A stretch of DNA of 64,000 nt from Thiothrix fructosivorans (GCF_017349355.1 NZ_JAFMPM010000006.1:1550001-1614000); one strand, 5' to 3'; shown: positions 44,397 through 54,569, counted from the stretch's first letter. Notes: a model not told the origin generated them from the sequence alone. Program-made: numbers and translations.

Positions 44397-44859
44397 GCTT
44401 GCGATTCTTCCACGGCTTTCTTTACCCCGTCCAGCAGCTTTTTGTTTTTGCGCGAACGTGAGCCGTACAAACGGGCGGAAAATACCGTGATGATTTCCAG
44501 CACATCGGTTGCCAAGTCTTCTTTAAAGGGGGTGTCTTCACCTTTATTCACCATGACCACTTCCACCTGTTTGGCTTCACAGATGGAAAACACCGTTGGG
44601 CGCAATAGAGTTCCAGCACTTGCTTTTGGCGTTCCAAATCGTCTTTTTGGTCGTGGCTAGAAACACGGGCGTAGGCGAGCGTTTTTCTGTCCTGTTGGCG
44701 CAGGTGCGTGGCAGGTTCAATTTGTGAAAGGCGGTAGCGGCGTTGGTTGCCTTGTGTCCGTTCCGGTATCAGTTTGCCGGACTCCTCCCAACGCCGTAAG
44801 GTCGTCGGGCTGATGCCTAACCGTTCTGCTGCTTCGCTGATCGTGATTAACTTATCCAT
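44393..44859 (-). pseudogene. tnpA: IS607 serine transposase TnpA, internally deleted
   Basis: The N-terminus (MDKLITISEAAERLGISPTTLRRWEE) is a MerR-like DNA-binding domain. The resolvase start LAYARVSSHDQ keeps the catalytic Ser. At LELYCAQR the frame breaks and resumes one frame over at FSICEAKQVEVVMVNKGED, then runs to the normal end SRKNKKLLDGVKK. About 45-50 codons of the resolvase core are missing. The transposase should be inactive. Confidence 0.88.
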
Positions 44860-44985
44860 TTTGGATAGTTTAGTACAAGTTTGTGGAAGTTTCTGGTTTA
44901 CTGTTTCAAACCCCGCTTTGGGTGACAACGTTTTAGAGGCACACAGAGAAACCGTTTTTTTCTTATCCAACTGGCAAGAGAACAG

Positions 44986-45077
44986 CCTTCCAGTGTGGTT
45001 GGCTTGGGTGCAGCATTCGCGGGCAGACCCACGGTGTAAGTGGTCGCTACTATCAGGATGTTAATCAGCATTTTCAT
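44986..45077 (-). pseudogene. 5' half of a small secreted-protein gene split by the IS607-type element
   Basis: Begins MKMLINILIVATTYTVGLPA with a signal peptide, likely cleaved after NAA, and continues PKPTTLEG to the GG junction. AGGA lies about 9 nt before the ATG. Past the junction the frame runs into the element and stops at 44898, so a short fusion peptide of 60 residues may still be made. See the 3' half at 42995-43165. The region 45078-45202 holds nothing I can support. Confidence 0.6.
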
Positions 45078-45202
45078 AGGTTTGCATCCTCGCATTGATG
45101 ATGGCTCATAGATTATCCAGTTGCCTCAATAAGTCTGCTTTAAAGTCATTGGCTCGCCACGTTTGCTACTATGGCACTGGTTTGTCTTTAAAGGAGTTCG
45201 TC

Positions 45203-45562
45203 GTGGTGGAACCTAATCCCTGTATGACTTGTGGCGCGTGTTGCGCTAGTTTTCGTGTCTCGTTTTACTGGGGCGAAACCGATGCTGCGTCCGGCGGCTT
45301 AGTGCCTGCGCACCTGACCGAAGCGATTGCACCGCATCGCGTCGCAATGTTGGGTACGAATCAAGCCAAACCGCATTGCATCGCGCTGCAAGGGGTGGTC
45401 GGTGAATGCGTCAGTTGCACTATTTACGCGCTGCGCTCTTCCACTTGCCGCGAATTCAGTGCTTCGTGGGAACACGGTGAACCTAACCCTACCTGTGATC
45501 GTGCTCGTGCTAACTATGGCTTGCCGCCAATACCTGAGCCTTTAACTCAACCTTTCGTCTGA
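45203..45562 (+). CDS. YkgJ-family cysteine cluster protein
   Basis: A 119-residue protein from GTG 45203, chosen because AAGGAG lies 6 nt upstream; the longer ATG start at 45095 gives a poor N-terminus. [11 protein letters not shown] and [17 protein letters not shown] match the YkgJ cysteine cluster, thought to bind zinc or an Fe-S cluster. Function unknown. Stands alone. Confidence 0.82.
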   Translation: MVEPNPCMTCGACCASFRVSFYWGETDAASGGLVPAHLTEAIAPHRVAMLGTNQAKPHCIALQGVVGECVSCTIYALRSSTCREFSASWEHGEPNPTCDRARANYGLPPIPEPLTQPFV

Positions 45563-45652
45563 CACGGAATTAAATCACGGATTGGCGGGTCAATATGAAC
45601 TAGAGTCATGGAATAGTAGTATAGAAAACAACGGCGCACCGTAGGAGGAGGT

Positions 45653-46624
45653 ATGAAGTTTACCGACTGGTTATGGCAACGGGGTATCGACTGGCTTAAT
45701 GCCACACCCCGTGAAGAAGACTTCAGCGCTCTGTGTAACTTTGAATTTTTGGAACGCGAAATTCGTCCCGCTGATGTGATTTTGTTTGCCGGTCAATCGC
45801 GGGTGAGCAAAGTCATCCAAACCGTGGCCTTGTCGCCGTGGACACATGCAGCCTTGTACGTGGGACGACTCAACGACATCCGCGACCCCAAAGCCCGTTC
45901 CCGTTTAGCCGCTTATTACGACGGCGATTTGAGCGAGCCGCTGGTGATCGAATCGCTACTCGGTAAAGGCACGATTGTCACCCCTCTACGTTACTACCGC
46001 AAAGAACACCTGCGCCTGTGCCGTCCCGCTACGCTGACATGGCAAGATACCGATAAAGTGGTGGATTTTGCGATTGAGCACCTCGGTATGGGTTACGACG
46101 TGCGCCAATTGCTGGATCTGGCGCGGTTCATGTTTCCTTATGCGATTTTGCCGCGTTACTGGCGTTCCACCTTATTTCAACACAATGCGGGGCAGCCGAC
46201 GCATATCGTGTGTTCGAGCATGATTGCCCGCTGTTTCCAGCAAGTGCATTACCCGATATTGCCGATTGTGCAAAACGCCCAACAGGATCAGGTGCGTTAT
46301 TACGAGCGCAATTTCCGCCTGTTTACCCCCAGTGATTTTGACTACTCACCCTACTTTACGATCATTAAATATCCGGCTTGGAACGCGGGACGCGAGCCTG
46401 CGTACCGCACATTGCCGTGGCATCAAGAGGAGGAATCCCATGAGTTGGCTAACAAAATACCGTTATCACTACATCAGCCGCCCCGTGATGCGTCTGATGA
46501 AGCAGCAACTGCCGCCGATTTCGCCGACCGAACAGGACGCGCTGGAGAGCGGCAACGTCTGGTGGGACTCCGAACTTTTTTCCGGCAAACCGGACTGGTG
46601 TCGTTTGCACGACCTTTCCATTAG
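45653..46624 (+). CDS. YiiX-like permuted NlpC/P60 cysteine hydrolase
   Basis: A 323-residue protein with RPADVILFAGQSRVSKVIQ, then His65 in SPWTHAALYVG and Cys187 in THIVCSSMIARCF. His before Cys marks the permuted YiiX/YaeF papain-like fold. GGAGGAGG lies before the ATG. The recognisable domain ends near residue 245. The last 62 residues overlap the fadE coding region in another frame and look unlike a domain. It may cleave amide bonds in lipid or peptide substrates; substrate is unknown. Confidence 0.82.
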   Translation: MKFTDWLWQRGIDWLNATPREEDFSALCNFEFLEREIRPADVILFAGQSRVSKVIQTVALSPWTHAALYVGRLNDIRDPKARSRLAAYYDGDLSEPLVIESLLGKGTIVTPLRYYRKEHLRLCRPATLTWQDTDKVVDFAIEHLGMGYDVRQLLDLARFMFPYAILPRYWRSTLFQHNAGQPTHIVCSSMIARCFQQVHYPILPIVQNAQQDQVRYYERNFRLFTPSDFDYSPYFTIIKYPAWNAGREPAYRTLPWHQEEESHELANKIPLSLHQPPRDASDEAATAADFADRTGRAGERQRLVGLRTFFRQTGLVSFARPFH

Positions 46625-48722
46625 CAAGCTACGTCCCGACGAACAAGCCTTTCTCGATGGCCCCGTGGAAGAGCTGTGTCGCCGTTTAGATGACTGGCAC
46701 ATTACCCACGAATTGTACGACCTACCACCCGACATCTGGGATTTTATCAAGCAAAACCGCTTTCTCGGCATGATTATTCCCAAAGCATACGGGGGCTTAG
46801 GCTTTTCCGCGCTCGCGCATTCGCAGGTAGTCATGAAAGTCTCCAGCCGTAGCGCTACCGCCGCCGTGACCGTCATGGTGCCGAATTCACTTGGCCCCGG
46901 TGAATTGCTGATGAAATACGGCACACCAGCGCAAAAGGATTATTACCTGCCGCGTTTGGCGGATGGGCGCGAAATTCCGTGTTTTGCGCTAACCGGCCCC
47001 GAAGCGGGTAGCGATGCCAGCTCCATCCCCGATAGTGGGGTGGTGTGCCGTCAAGATTTTAGTGGCGAAAAAGACGTGCTGGGCATTCATCTGAATTGGG
47101 AAAAACGTTATATCACCCTTGCACCCGTGGCGACGTTGTTGGGGTTGGCGTTCCAACTTTATGACCCTGAGCATCTGCTGGGCGATAAGGAAACCTTGGG
47201 GATTACGGTGGCGTTGATCCCCACCAACCACAAAGGCGTGGAGATTGGCACGCGGCATTTTCCGTTGAATATTCCGTTTCAAAATGGCCCAACCTACGGG
47301 CGTGACGTGTTTATTCCGATGGATTGGTTGATCGGTGGACAAGCGCAAGCAGGCAAAGGTTGGCGCATGTTGGTGGAATGTTTAAGCGAAGGGCGTGGTA
47401 TTTCCTTGCCTGCGCTATCCACGGGGGCGGCGAAAGTGGCAGCGCGGTATACGGGGGCGTATGCACGAGTCCGCCAGCAATTCGGGATGTCAATTGGTCA
47501 TTTTGAAGGCGTGGAAGAGCCGTTGGCACGGATTCTGGGCAATGCGTATTTGATGGATGCGGGGCGCATTTTGACGGCGACTGCGCTTGATCAAGGGCAA
47601 CGCCCTGCGGTGATTACCGCGCTGTTGAAGTACCAGTTGACGGAGCGGATGCGGCGGCTGATCAATGATGCGATGGATATTTCCGGTGGTGCGGGGATTT
47701 GCATGGGCCCCTCTAACTATTTGGCGCGGGCGTATCAGTCGATTCCGATTGGGATTACGGTGGAGGGTGCAAATATTTTAACCCGTTCACTGATTGTATT
47801 TGGGCAGGGGGCGATGCGTTGCCACCCGTGGTTATTGCAGGAAATACAGGCGGCGCAGGCGGAGGATGTGGCGGCGTTCGACACGGCATTCATGGGGCAT
47901 GTGAAGCATATTTTCAGCAACTTAGGGCGTAGCGCTTGGTATGGGCTGACGAATGCTAAATTGGTGGCGCATGGTTCACCGTTGACCCGCGATTATTACC
48001 GTCATTTGACGCGCTTGAGTAGCCAGTTTGCGTTATTGGCGGATTATGCGGTGTTGTCGTTAGGCGGCAATTTGAAGCAGCGCGAACGGGTGTCGGGGCG
48101 TATGGCAGATATTCTAGCCAATCTGTATCTGTGTTCGGCGGTGCTGAAGCATTTCGAGGAGCAGGGCGAGCCGGAGGCGGATGTGCCGTTGATGGCGTAT
48201 GCGTGTAAGTTGACGATACATCGGGCGCAACAGGCAATGTTGGCGGCATTTCATAACTTGCCGTATCCGTGGTTGGCGAAGACGTTGCGCACCTTGATGT
48301 TCCCGTATGGCAAGCCGTTTAGCCCGCCGGATGATGCATTGATTCATCAGGTAGCACGGTTGGCGCTTGAGCTTTCAGCAACGCGGGATCGCTTAACGGC
48401 GGGCATTTTCATTACCAACGATCCGGCGGATCGCATGGGGCGGATTGAGGATGCGCTGCATAAAACATTGGCAGCGGCAGAGATCGAAAAACCGTTACGC
48501 AAATTGATGAAAGAGGGCAAATTGGCGGCACATACCGTGGCGGAAGCGATTGTCGAGGCAGGAAAGAAGGGCTTGCTGGATAAGTTCAGCGTGGAAAAAT
48601 TGCTGGCGGCACGGCGTGCGACGGCGAATGCGGTGCGGGTCGATGATTTTCCGGCGGATTATTTTCGGCAGGGTGAGGAGAAGAATCCTCTCCTCAGCCC
48701 TTCTTCCGTGAGAGGCGCTTAG
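46440..48722 (+). CDS. fadE: Acyl-CoA dehydrogenase FadE
   Basis: A 760-residue protein aligned with E. coli FadE throughout, for example GNVWWDSELFSGKPDW, MIIPKAYGGLGFSA, NSLGPGELLMKYGT, CFALTGPEAGSDA and EGANILTRSLIVFGQGA. It carries out the first step of fatty-acid beta-oxidation using FAD. I chose ATG 46440 with GAGGAGG just upstream; the longer frame from 46224 lies in the hydrolase gene. It overlaps that gene by 185 nt. Its stop overlaps the stop of the convergent gene. Confidence 0.95.
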   Translation: MSWLTKYRYHYISRPVMRLMKQQLPPISPTEQDALESGNVWWDSELFSGKPDWCRLHDLSISKLRPDEQAFLDGPVEELCRRLDDWHITHELYDLPPDIWDFIKQNRFLGMIIPKAYGGLGFSALAHSQVVMKVSSRSATAAVTVMVPNSLGPGELLMKYGTPAQKDYYLPRLADGREIPCFALTGPEAGSDASSIPDSGVVCRQDFSGEKDVLGIHLNWEKRYITLAPVATLLGLAFQLYDPEHLLGDKETLGITVALIPTNHKGVEIGTRHFPLNIPFQNGPTYGRDVFIPMDWLIGGQAQAGKGWRMLVECLSEGRGISLPALSTGAAKVAARYTGAYARVRQQFGMSIGHFEGVEEPLARILGNAYLMDAGRILTATALDQGQRPAVITALLKYQLTERMRRLINDAMDISGGAGICMGPSNYLARAYQSIPIGITVEGANILTRSLIVFGQGAMRCHPWLLQEIQAAQAEDVAAFDTAFMGHVKHIFSNLGRSAWYGLTNAKLVAHGSPLTRDYYRHLTRLSSQFALLADYAVLSLGGNLKQRERVSGRMADILANLYLCSAVLKHFEEQGEPEADVPLMAYACKLTIHRAQQAMLAAFHNLPYPWLAKTLRTLMFPYGKPFSPPDDALIHQVARLALELSATRDRLTAGIFITNDPADRMGRIEDALHKTLAAAEIEKPLRKLMKEGKLAAHTVAEAIVEAGKKGLLDKFSVEKLLAARRATANAVRVDDFPADYFRQGEEKNPLLSPSSVRGA

Positions 48723-49072
48723 GCTGCGCAAGCACCTGATTTTTTGCCGCTGTGTTGTTGCTGTTGTTCAGAGCCTTTGCCTGACTCTTTGCCGCCAGCT
48801 TCGGAAGAGTCAGCGCCTTGCATTTTTTCCATCATGCTTTGTAGCAGTTGCATGATCATTTCCAGCATTTGGGACAGGGTGTCGCCTTGTTCGCTGCCAG
48901 CCGCGCCCGTTTGACCGGATGCACCTTGAGCCCCGCCGCATTTGCTGCTGCCTTGTCCGCTCATGGCTCTGTTGAATTGTTGAACGCTATCAGCAGACGG
49001 CGCGGAGGTAGGGCTAGAGATGGCGCTGTTTTGCGAGGTTACGCTGCTTGAACCAATTCCATTCATGTTCAT
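48719..49072 (-). CDS. Low-complexity Ser/Gly/Gln-rich protein, harpin-like in composition
   Basis: A 117-residue protein without signal peptide. The first 55 residues are Ser/Gly/Thr/Gln rich, then a Met-rich amphipathic helix (LSQMLEMIMQLLQSMMEKMQG-like), then a Glu/Lys/Gly/Gln tail with QQQQ. AAGGAG sits 8 nt before the ATG. Composition and helix resemble harpins secreted by type III systems, but no such system is in the window. The 270 nt upstream, before the SNF2 gene, shows no gene. Function unknown. Confidence 0.6.
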   Translation of the reverse strand: MNMNGIGSSSVTSQNSAISSPTSAPSADSVQQFNRAMSGQGSSKCGGAQGASGQTGAAGSEQGDTLSQMLEMIMQLLQSMMEKMQGADSSEAGGKESGKGSEQQQQHSGKKSGACAA

Positions 49073-49342
49073 GATACGACTCCTTGTCGTGGTTTAGTAA
49101 AATCCGTTAGACATAGCTTATACCGGATGAACGGTAAAAAGGGGGATTGTGCAGACGGCTTGTCGGGGGATTGGGACGGTTGGTCGAGTGGGATCGGAGC
49201 TGCCTGTTAATCTGAAGCGGGCAATCAAACCGGGCTGGAAACTGCTGCCGAATTCCCGGTGCTACGTGCATGATTGCTGAGTTACCGAAAATAAAACCAA
49301 CGATCTGCGCTTTCCCGCCACGGTTTTTCGATCCTGTCGCGG

Positions 49343-52300
49343 ATGCGCCGCCATTTTCCGCACACCCAATTCTTGCTGATGGATGCGTCAACCTTACAGC
49401 AATACGCGCATTTATGCGTCGAAGAGCCGGAAAACGCCCGCTGTACTGATATACTCCAGCATTTGCAGCCGGAAGAAGCCGCCGTTTACCAGCGCTTGCA
49501 ACAAACCCATCAGCGGCTGGAGCAGGAACGGATTCCGATGGCATATTTCCAACAACAATTGACCCAGTTGAACATGACTTCGATATTTGACGAACAAAAA
49601 TTCCTCCATCTCGCCGAAAGTACCCAGCAGTTACTGGAATTCATGTCCATCATCTACGCGCCGATAGCGGCTACGCCATTGTCAAAACTTGCTCCAGTGG
49701 CGCTGGATGTCAAAGTATTACGCCCCTTGTTAAACGATTTGGTCAACCTCGGTTTTCTGACGGTCAATGGCGTTAATTACTACGCTTGTGTAGAGGAAAT
49801 TCGTGACGAATTGACCCGTCGCAGCTTGCGTGAAGGACGTTTTGTTAACTGGGCAAAGATTGTCGTGGAAAACCTTAGCCCCGAAGCCCCGCGTCATGCC
49901 TATGGTCATGAGTTCTGGGCAGATGTGAACCATGCTTTGCGTGATCTGCGCCTACAGGCATTGCTGGGAAACGGTCAATGGCTGGCAAAACTGTTGGAAC
50001 ATGCCAACCGACAGTATGCTGTTGCGACAAAGTTTCGCCCGCATCCGTGGTTCACATTGTGGGGAGATACGCTTGATCCCGCGTGGCTGCCGTTTATTCC
50101 TGAAACCATTTTCCTGCAATTTATCGCCCCGATTTACTTATCCGTCGCTGACAAGAATAACGAGAATGCCAGCCCACTTTGGGCGCATTGCCAGCAATTA
50201 CTGCAAGCCGAACAGATGGATACCAGCGCAGTCTGGACAGTGTTTGGCAGCACGTATTACTGGCAACTGTTCCAACGTCAACAATGGGCAAGTCCCTTAG
50301 CGGCGCAACCTCCCGCCGATAGTGGAGGGCGATTGGAAGATTGGCATCTGTTTGCTTCGGCGCAAGCACTTTCCCAAGGTAAGCGGGATGAGGCTATCAA
50401 CCTGTATCAAGCAGGTTTGAAACTGTTACGCAAACGTCAAAGCAGCCGCAAGGCGTTGTACGGTACACCGCTGGAAGCCTTGTATGTCCTTGCGCTATTG
50501 CTGGATGGTTCTGACAAAGCTATCAAAGAAATTCCTTCATATTTCAAAGAGTTTGGCGCTAAGAACCAAACATATCAAATACTGGTGTATTTCGCCAATT
50601 CTCGACTGTTCGGCAAGTCAGAGGCATTGGATAAGGACGTGGAAGCATGGCAACAAACGCCCCTATCATTCCTATTTGCTTTGATCGTGTGCCATTGGTT
50701 AGAGCAAGCGATCCCCAGCGCATGGTTGGATCGGGCAGAAAGCGTTAGTGAACAAGTTGCCCAAGTGGGTTATATCTGGTTGGTGGGCGAATATGCGGCT
50801 GTTTTAGCACAATGCCTGCCTAAGAATGACAAGCGCAAACCTATTTTTACCGATTTATCCGCCGCTGCGCACACCAAGGCAGGCACGCAACCGCTGATTA
50901 CCCTGTACCAACCTCAACCCGCGTGGGAACGTACTTTGCAGGCGTTGCAGCGTTTGGGTGCTGCAACGCCCAGCAAATCGACTGGAACTGCCAAAGTCGG
51001 TGCTGAACGGGTCATCTGGGAATTAAGCAAGCAAAAATACGCTTCCCAAACCGAGTATTCGCTGCACCCCACCTTACAAAAAGCCACCAAAACGGGCTGG
51101 TCGGCGGGGCGCAATATCGCCCTGAAACGGCTTGCCACCGAACCGGAAACCGTTGCTGCGTTGACCGATGAAGACCGCCGCCTTTGCCAAGGCATCCACC
51201 TTTACAGCTATGGCTATTACGAAAAAAGCTACGAACTGCACATTACTAATGCATGGCAGCACCTGATCGGGCATCCGCGTGTATTCTGGGTAGGGGCGAC
51301 GAATTCCCCGCTCGACATCCAGCAAGGACGCGAAGAACTGCAAATCCTCAAGGAAAAAGGCAAGCTACGCATCAAGCTATTCCCCGAATTACCGCATCCC
51401 AGCGACGCATACAAAGCCGACAGCTATTTTGTGGTGGAAGAAACCACCCTGCAACTCAAGCTCTACAAACTCACTGCCAGCGTGTTGCAATTGCACAGCA
51501 TTTTGGGCAAAGACGGTTTGCTTGTCCCCAATGAAGCGGAAGCGACTGTCCGCCAAACTCTGTCTGCACTTGCGCCGTTGATCACCATTCAGTCCGACAT
51601 CGCTGGCATGGATAATGCCGAAACGGTCGAAGCCGATCCGCGTTTGCACCTCCATCTATTGCCGTGGGGCGAAGGCTTGCGGATGTTAATGCGGGTGCAA
51701 CCCTTCGGCGACATTGGCCCAATCTTTCCACCGGGCAGTGGGCGCAGCAATGCCATGACCGAAGTTGATCGCAAGCTGCTCAAAACCACCCGCAACCTCA
51801 AGCAAGAGCGCAAACAGGCGGATGCACTGCTACAAGATTGCCCCGCCTTATCCACTTGGGAAGATCCCAGCGATGACCTGTTGCTGGACGACCCCGAACA
51901 ATGCCTTGAAGCACTGCAACAACTCCACGCCCTCGGCGACAAGGTAACGTTGGCATGGCCGGAAGGCGAGAAGTTGCGCATTACCCAGCAAGTCAGCGGC
52001 AACAATCTCTCGCTCAAGATCAAGCAGTCCGGCGAATGGTTTGACATCGACGGCAAGCTGCAAGTCGATGACAATCTCGTGTTGACCTTGCGTCAATTGC
52101 TCGACCTCAGCCAAACCGCGACAGGGCGTTTCGTACAATTGGCAGACGGGCAATTTCTCACCCTGACGCGCCAGTTCCAGAAAAAGCTTGATACCTTACG
52201 CGCTTATGCGGAAACGTCCGGCAAGCAGGGTTTGAAAGTCGGCGCACTCGCAGGCATGGCGCTGGAAGATTTCATCGACGAAGCAGGCAAACTCGAAACC

Positions 52301-53758
52301 GACAAACACTGGAAAGCACAAGTCACCAAGCTGAAAAACGTCCGTGATAGCCAGCCAGTTGTACCTGCCAACTTGCAGGCGGACTTGCGTGACTACCAGA
52401 CGGAGGGTTTCCGCTGGATGATGCGTTTGGCGGAATGGGGCGTGGGCGGCTGTCTGGCAGATGATATGGGTTTGGGTAAAACCGTGCAGACGCTGGGCTT
52501 GCTGCTGGCGCGTGCTGACAAGGGCGCGGCGTTGGTGGTTGCCCCCGTGTCGGTGTGCAATAACTGGTACAGCGAATGCCAGCGCTTTGCCCCCAGCTTG
52601 CGTCCGGTGTTTTACCGTGGCAAAGACCGCCAAGCCTTGCTAGATGATTTGCAGCCGCATGACCTGTTGATTGCCAGTTACGGGCTGTTGCAACAAGACA
52701 GCGAGGCTTTCCAAGCCATCCGCTGGACAACGATTGTGCTGGATGAGGCGCAAGCCATTAAGAACGCCAACACCAAGCGCACCCAAGCGGCTTACCAGTT
52801 GCAGGGCGATTTCCGGTTTGTCACCACGGGTACGCCGATTGAAAACCATCTGGGGGAATTGTGGAGCTTGTTCCGTTTCCTCAACCCCGGTTTGCTGTTT
52901 TCGCAGCAAAAGTTTGGCGAACGCTTCCAAACCCCGATTGAACGCGACCACGACGACAAGAGCCGCCACGCGCTGAAAAAATTGGTACAGCCCTTCATGT
53001 TGCGCCGTACCAAAAATCAGGTATTGCAGGAATTGCCGCCGCGCACGGAAATTACCCTCTCTGTGAGCTTGAGTGATGCGGAAATGGCTTTGTATGAAGC
53101 CTTGCGCCAACAAGCCTTGGAGCGCCTTAGCGAAGAAACGGCTGAGGGTGAGAACAAGCATTTGCAAGTGTTGGCGGAAATTACCCGTTTGCGTCTGGCG
53201 GCGTGCCATCCGCAATTAGCGATGCCGGGCAGTGCGTTGCCGTCCAGCAAATTGCAGGCATTCGGCGAATTGGTGCTGGAATTGCGCGAAAACCAGCATA
53301 AAGCACTGGTGTTCAGCCAGTTCGTCAAACATTTAACGCTGTTGCGCGAATGGCTGGACGGGCAGGGCATTGCGTACCAGTATTTGGATGGCTCGACCCC
53401 GATGGAACAGCGCAAGGAACGGGTAGATGCCTTCCAGCGCGGCGAAGGCGACATTTTCCTGATCAGCCTCAAGGCAGGTGGATTTGGGTTGAATCTGACG
53501 GCGGCGGATTACGTGATTCACATGGATCCGTGGTGGAATCCGGCGGTGGAAGATCAAGCCTCCGACCGTGCGCACCGCATTGGGCAACAACGCCCCGTGA
53601 CGGTGTACCGTTTGGTGGCGGAAAACACCATCGAAGAAAAAATTGTTAAACTGCACGCACTCAAGCGCGATTTGGCGGATAGTTTGCTGGAAGGCTCGGA
53701 TGTGAGCGGCAAATTGTCGGCGAAGGATATGCTGGAGATGATTCGTTGCGGCGTTTGA
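49343..53758 (+). CDS. SNF2-family helicase
   Basis: A 1471-residue protein. The first 1000 residues have no motif I recognise and include a helical region. The SNF2 ATPase follows: Walker A DDMGLGKT (about 1040), LDEAQAIKN (about 1133), TGTPIENHLGELWSLF, then the C-terminal helicase domain with VFSQFVKHL, YLDGST, SLKAGGFGLNL and QASDRAHRIGQ. Bacterial SNF2 proteins remodel nucleic acid-protein complexes. The start has no clear ribosome site; M13 (49379) is an alternative. A 22-nt gap separates it from the exonuclease gene. Confidence 0.9.
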   Translation: MRRHFPHTQFLLMDASTLQQYAHLCVEEPENARCTDILQHLQPEEAAVYQRLQQTHQRLEQERIPMAYFQQQLTQLNMTSIFDEQKFLHLAESTQQLLEFMSIIYAPIAATPLSKLAPVALDVKVLRPLLNDLVNLGFLTVNGVNYYACVEEIRDELTRRSLREGRFVNWAKIVVENLSPEAPRHAYGHEFWADVNHALRDLRLQALLGNGQWLAKLLEHANRQYAVATKFRPHPWFTLWGDTLDPAWLPFIPETIFLQFIAPIYLSVADKNNENASPLWAHCQQLLQAEQMDTSAVWTVFGSTYYWQLFQRQQWASPLAAQPPADSGGRLEDWHLFASAQALSQGKRDEAINLYQAGLKLLRKRQSSRKALYGTPLEALYVLALLLDGSDKAIKEIPSYFKEFGAKNQTYQILVYFANSRLFGKSEALDKDVEAWQQTPLSFLFALIVCHWLEQAIPSAWLDRAESVSEQVAQVGYIWLVGEYAAVLAQCLPKNDKRKPIFTDLSAAAHTKAGTQPLITLYQPQPAWERTLQALQRLGAATPSKSTGTAKVGAERVIWELSKQKYASQTEYSLHPTLQKATKTGWSAGRNIALKRLATEPETVAALTDEDRRLCQGIHLYSYGYYEKSYELHITNAWQHLIGHPRVFWVGATNSPLDIQQGREELQILKEKGKLRIKLFPELPHPSDAYKADSYFVVEETTLQLKLYKLTASVLQLHSILGKDGLLVPNEAEATVRQTLSALAPLITIQSDIAGMDNAETVEADPRLHLHLLPWGEGLRMLMRVQPFGDIGPIFPPGSGRSNAMTEVDRKLLKTTRNLKQERKQADALLQDCPALSTWEDPSDDLLLDDPEQCLEALQQLHALGDKVTLAWPEGEKLRITQQVSGNNLSLKIKQSGEWFDIDGKLQVDDNLVLTLRQLLDLSQTATGRFVQLADGQFLTLTRQFQKKLDTLRAYAETSGKQGLKVGALAGMALEDFIDEAGKLETDKHWKAQVTKLKNVRDSQPVVPANLQADLRDYQTEGFRWMMRLAEWGVGGCLADDMGLGKTVQTLGLLLARADKGAALVVAPVSVCNNWYSECQRFAPSLRPVFYRGKDRQALLDDLQPHDLLIASYGLLQQDSEAFQAIRWTTIVLDEAQAIKNANTKRTQAAYQLQGDFRFVTTGTPIENHLGELWSLFRFLNPGLLFSQQKFGERFQTPIERDHDDKSRHALKKLVQPFMLRRTKNQVLQELPPRTEITLSVSLSDAEMALYEALRQQALERLSEETAEGENKHLQVLAEITRLRLAACHPQLAMPGSALPSSKLQAFGELVLELRENQHKALVFSQFVKHLTLLREWLDGQGIAYQYLDGSTPMEQRKERVDAFQRGEGDIFLISLKAGGFGLNLTAADYVIHMDPWWNPAVEDQASDRAHRIGQQRPVTVYRLVAENTIEEKIVKLHALKRDLADSLLEGSDVSGKLSAKDMLEMIRCGV

Positions 53759-53780
53759 ATAGTTACCAAAGGATATTAAA

Positions 53781-54569
53781 TTGAACACTTTAGTCTTCGA
53801 CATCGAAACCATCCCCGACATTGAAGGCGGGCGCAAACTCTACGACCTTGGCGACCTTGGCGACCTCGACGCTGACGGCATCGCCAAAGCCATGTACCAC
53901 CTGCGTTTCCAGAAAACTGGCACGGAATTTCTGGCGCACCACCTGCACAAAATCGTCGCCATTTCCGTCACCTTCCGTGGCAAAGGCGACGATTTCAAAG
54001 TCTGGACGCTGGGTGACGAATCCGCCGACGAAAAAGAAATCCTGCAACGCTTTTTCGACGGCATCGACCGTTACACCCCCACCATCGTGTCGTGGAATGG
54101 CAGCGGTTTCGACCTGCCCGTAATCCACTACCGCGCTATGAAGCACAAAATCTGCGCTCCGCGTTACTGGGACATGGGCGAAGACGACAGCAGTTTCAAG
54201 TGGAACAACTACATCAGCCGCTACCACACCCGCCACACCGACCTGATGGATTTGCTGGCACTTTACAGCGGACGCGCCAATGCGCCATTGGACGAACTCG
54301 CCTCGCTCTTCGGTTTCCCCGGCAAAATGGGCATGAGCGGCGCGAAAGTGTGGGATGCGTATCAGGCAGGCAAACTCGCCGACATCCGCAACTATTGCGA
54401 GACCGATGTGCTGAATACCTGGCTGGTTTACTTGCGCTTTCAGTTGATGCGCGGGCATATCCTCATCGACAAATACAACAGCGAGTGCGAATTAGTGCGC
54501 AAACATTTACAGCATTCCGGCAAGGAACATTTGCTGGCATTTGAGGCTGCTTGGGAGGTAGGTGCATGA
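53781..54569 (+). CDS. Predicted 3'-5' exonuclease, PolB-type
   Basis: A 262-residue DEDDy exonuclease: VFDIETIPD (motif I), [14 protein letters not shown] (motif II) and [13 protein letters not shown] (motif III). This is the DNA polymerase B-like exonuclease family found as a stand-alone protein. The start is TTG at 53781 with AAAGGA in front. It follows the SNF2 helicase and overlaps the next gene (ATGA). Processing of DNA or RNA 3' ends is likely; the link with SNF2 is inferred from position. Confidence 0.88.
   Translation: MNTLVFDIETIPDIEGGRKLYDLGDLGDLDADGIAKAMYHLRFQKTGTEFLAHHLHKIVAISVTFRGKGDDFKVWTLGDESADEKEILQRFFDGIDRYTPTIVSWNGSGFDLPVIHYRAMKHKICAPRYWDMGEDDSSFKWNNYISRYHTRHTDLMDLLALYSGRANAPLDELASLFGFPGKMGMSGAKVWDAYQAGKLADIRNYCETDVLNTWLVYLRFQLMRGHILIDKYNSECELVRKHLQHSGKEHLLAFEAAWEVGA

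Larger units (their letters stand above)
43166..44987 (-). mobile_element. IS607-type (tnpA-tnpB) insertion element with defective transposase
   Basis: The element carries a damaged tnpA followed by tnpB with a 4-nt overlap, the normal IS607 arrangement. Both ends abut a GG dinucleotide (43164-43165 and 44986-44987), as expected for serine-recombinase insertion without target duplication. Near the two ends GTTCT occurs in inverted orientation. Excising it restores an open frame in the host gene. Length is about 1.8 kb. Confidence 0.8.

Noticed and set aside
49107-49544. 145-residue ORF on the minus strand before the SNF2 gene
   Set aside because: Overlaps the SNF2 start and has no ribosome site, motif or sensible composition.
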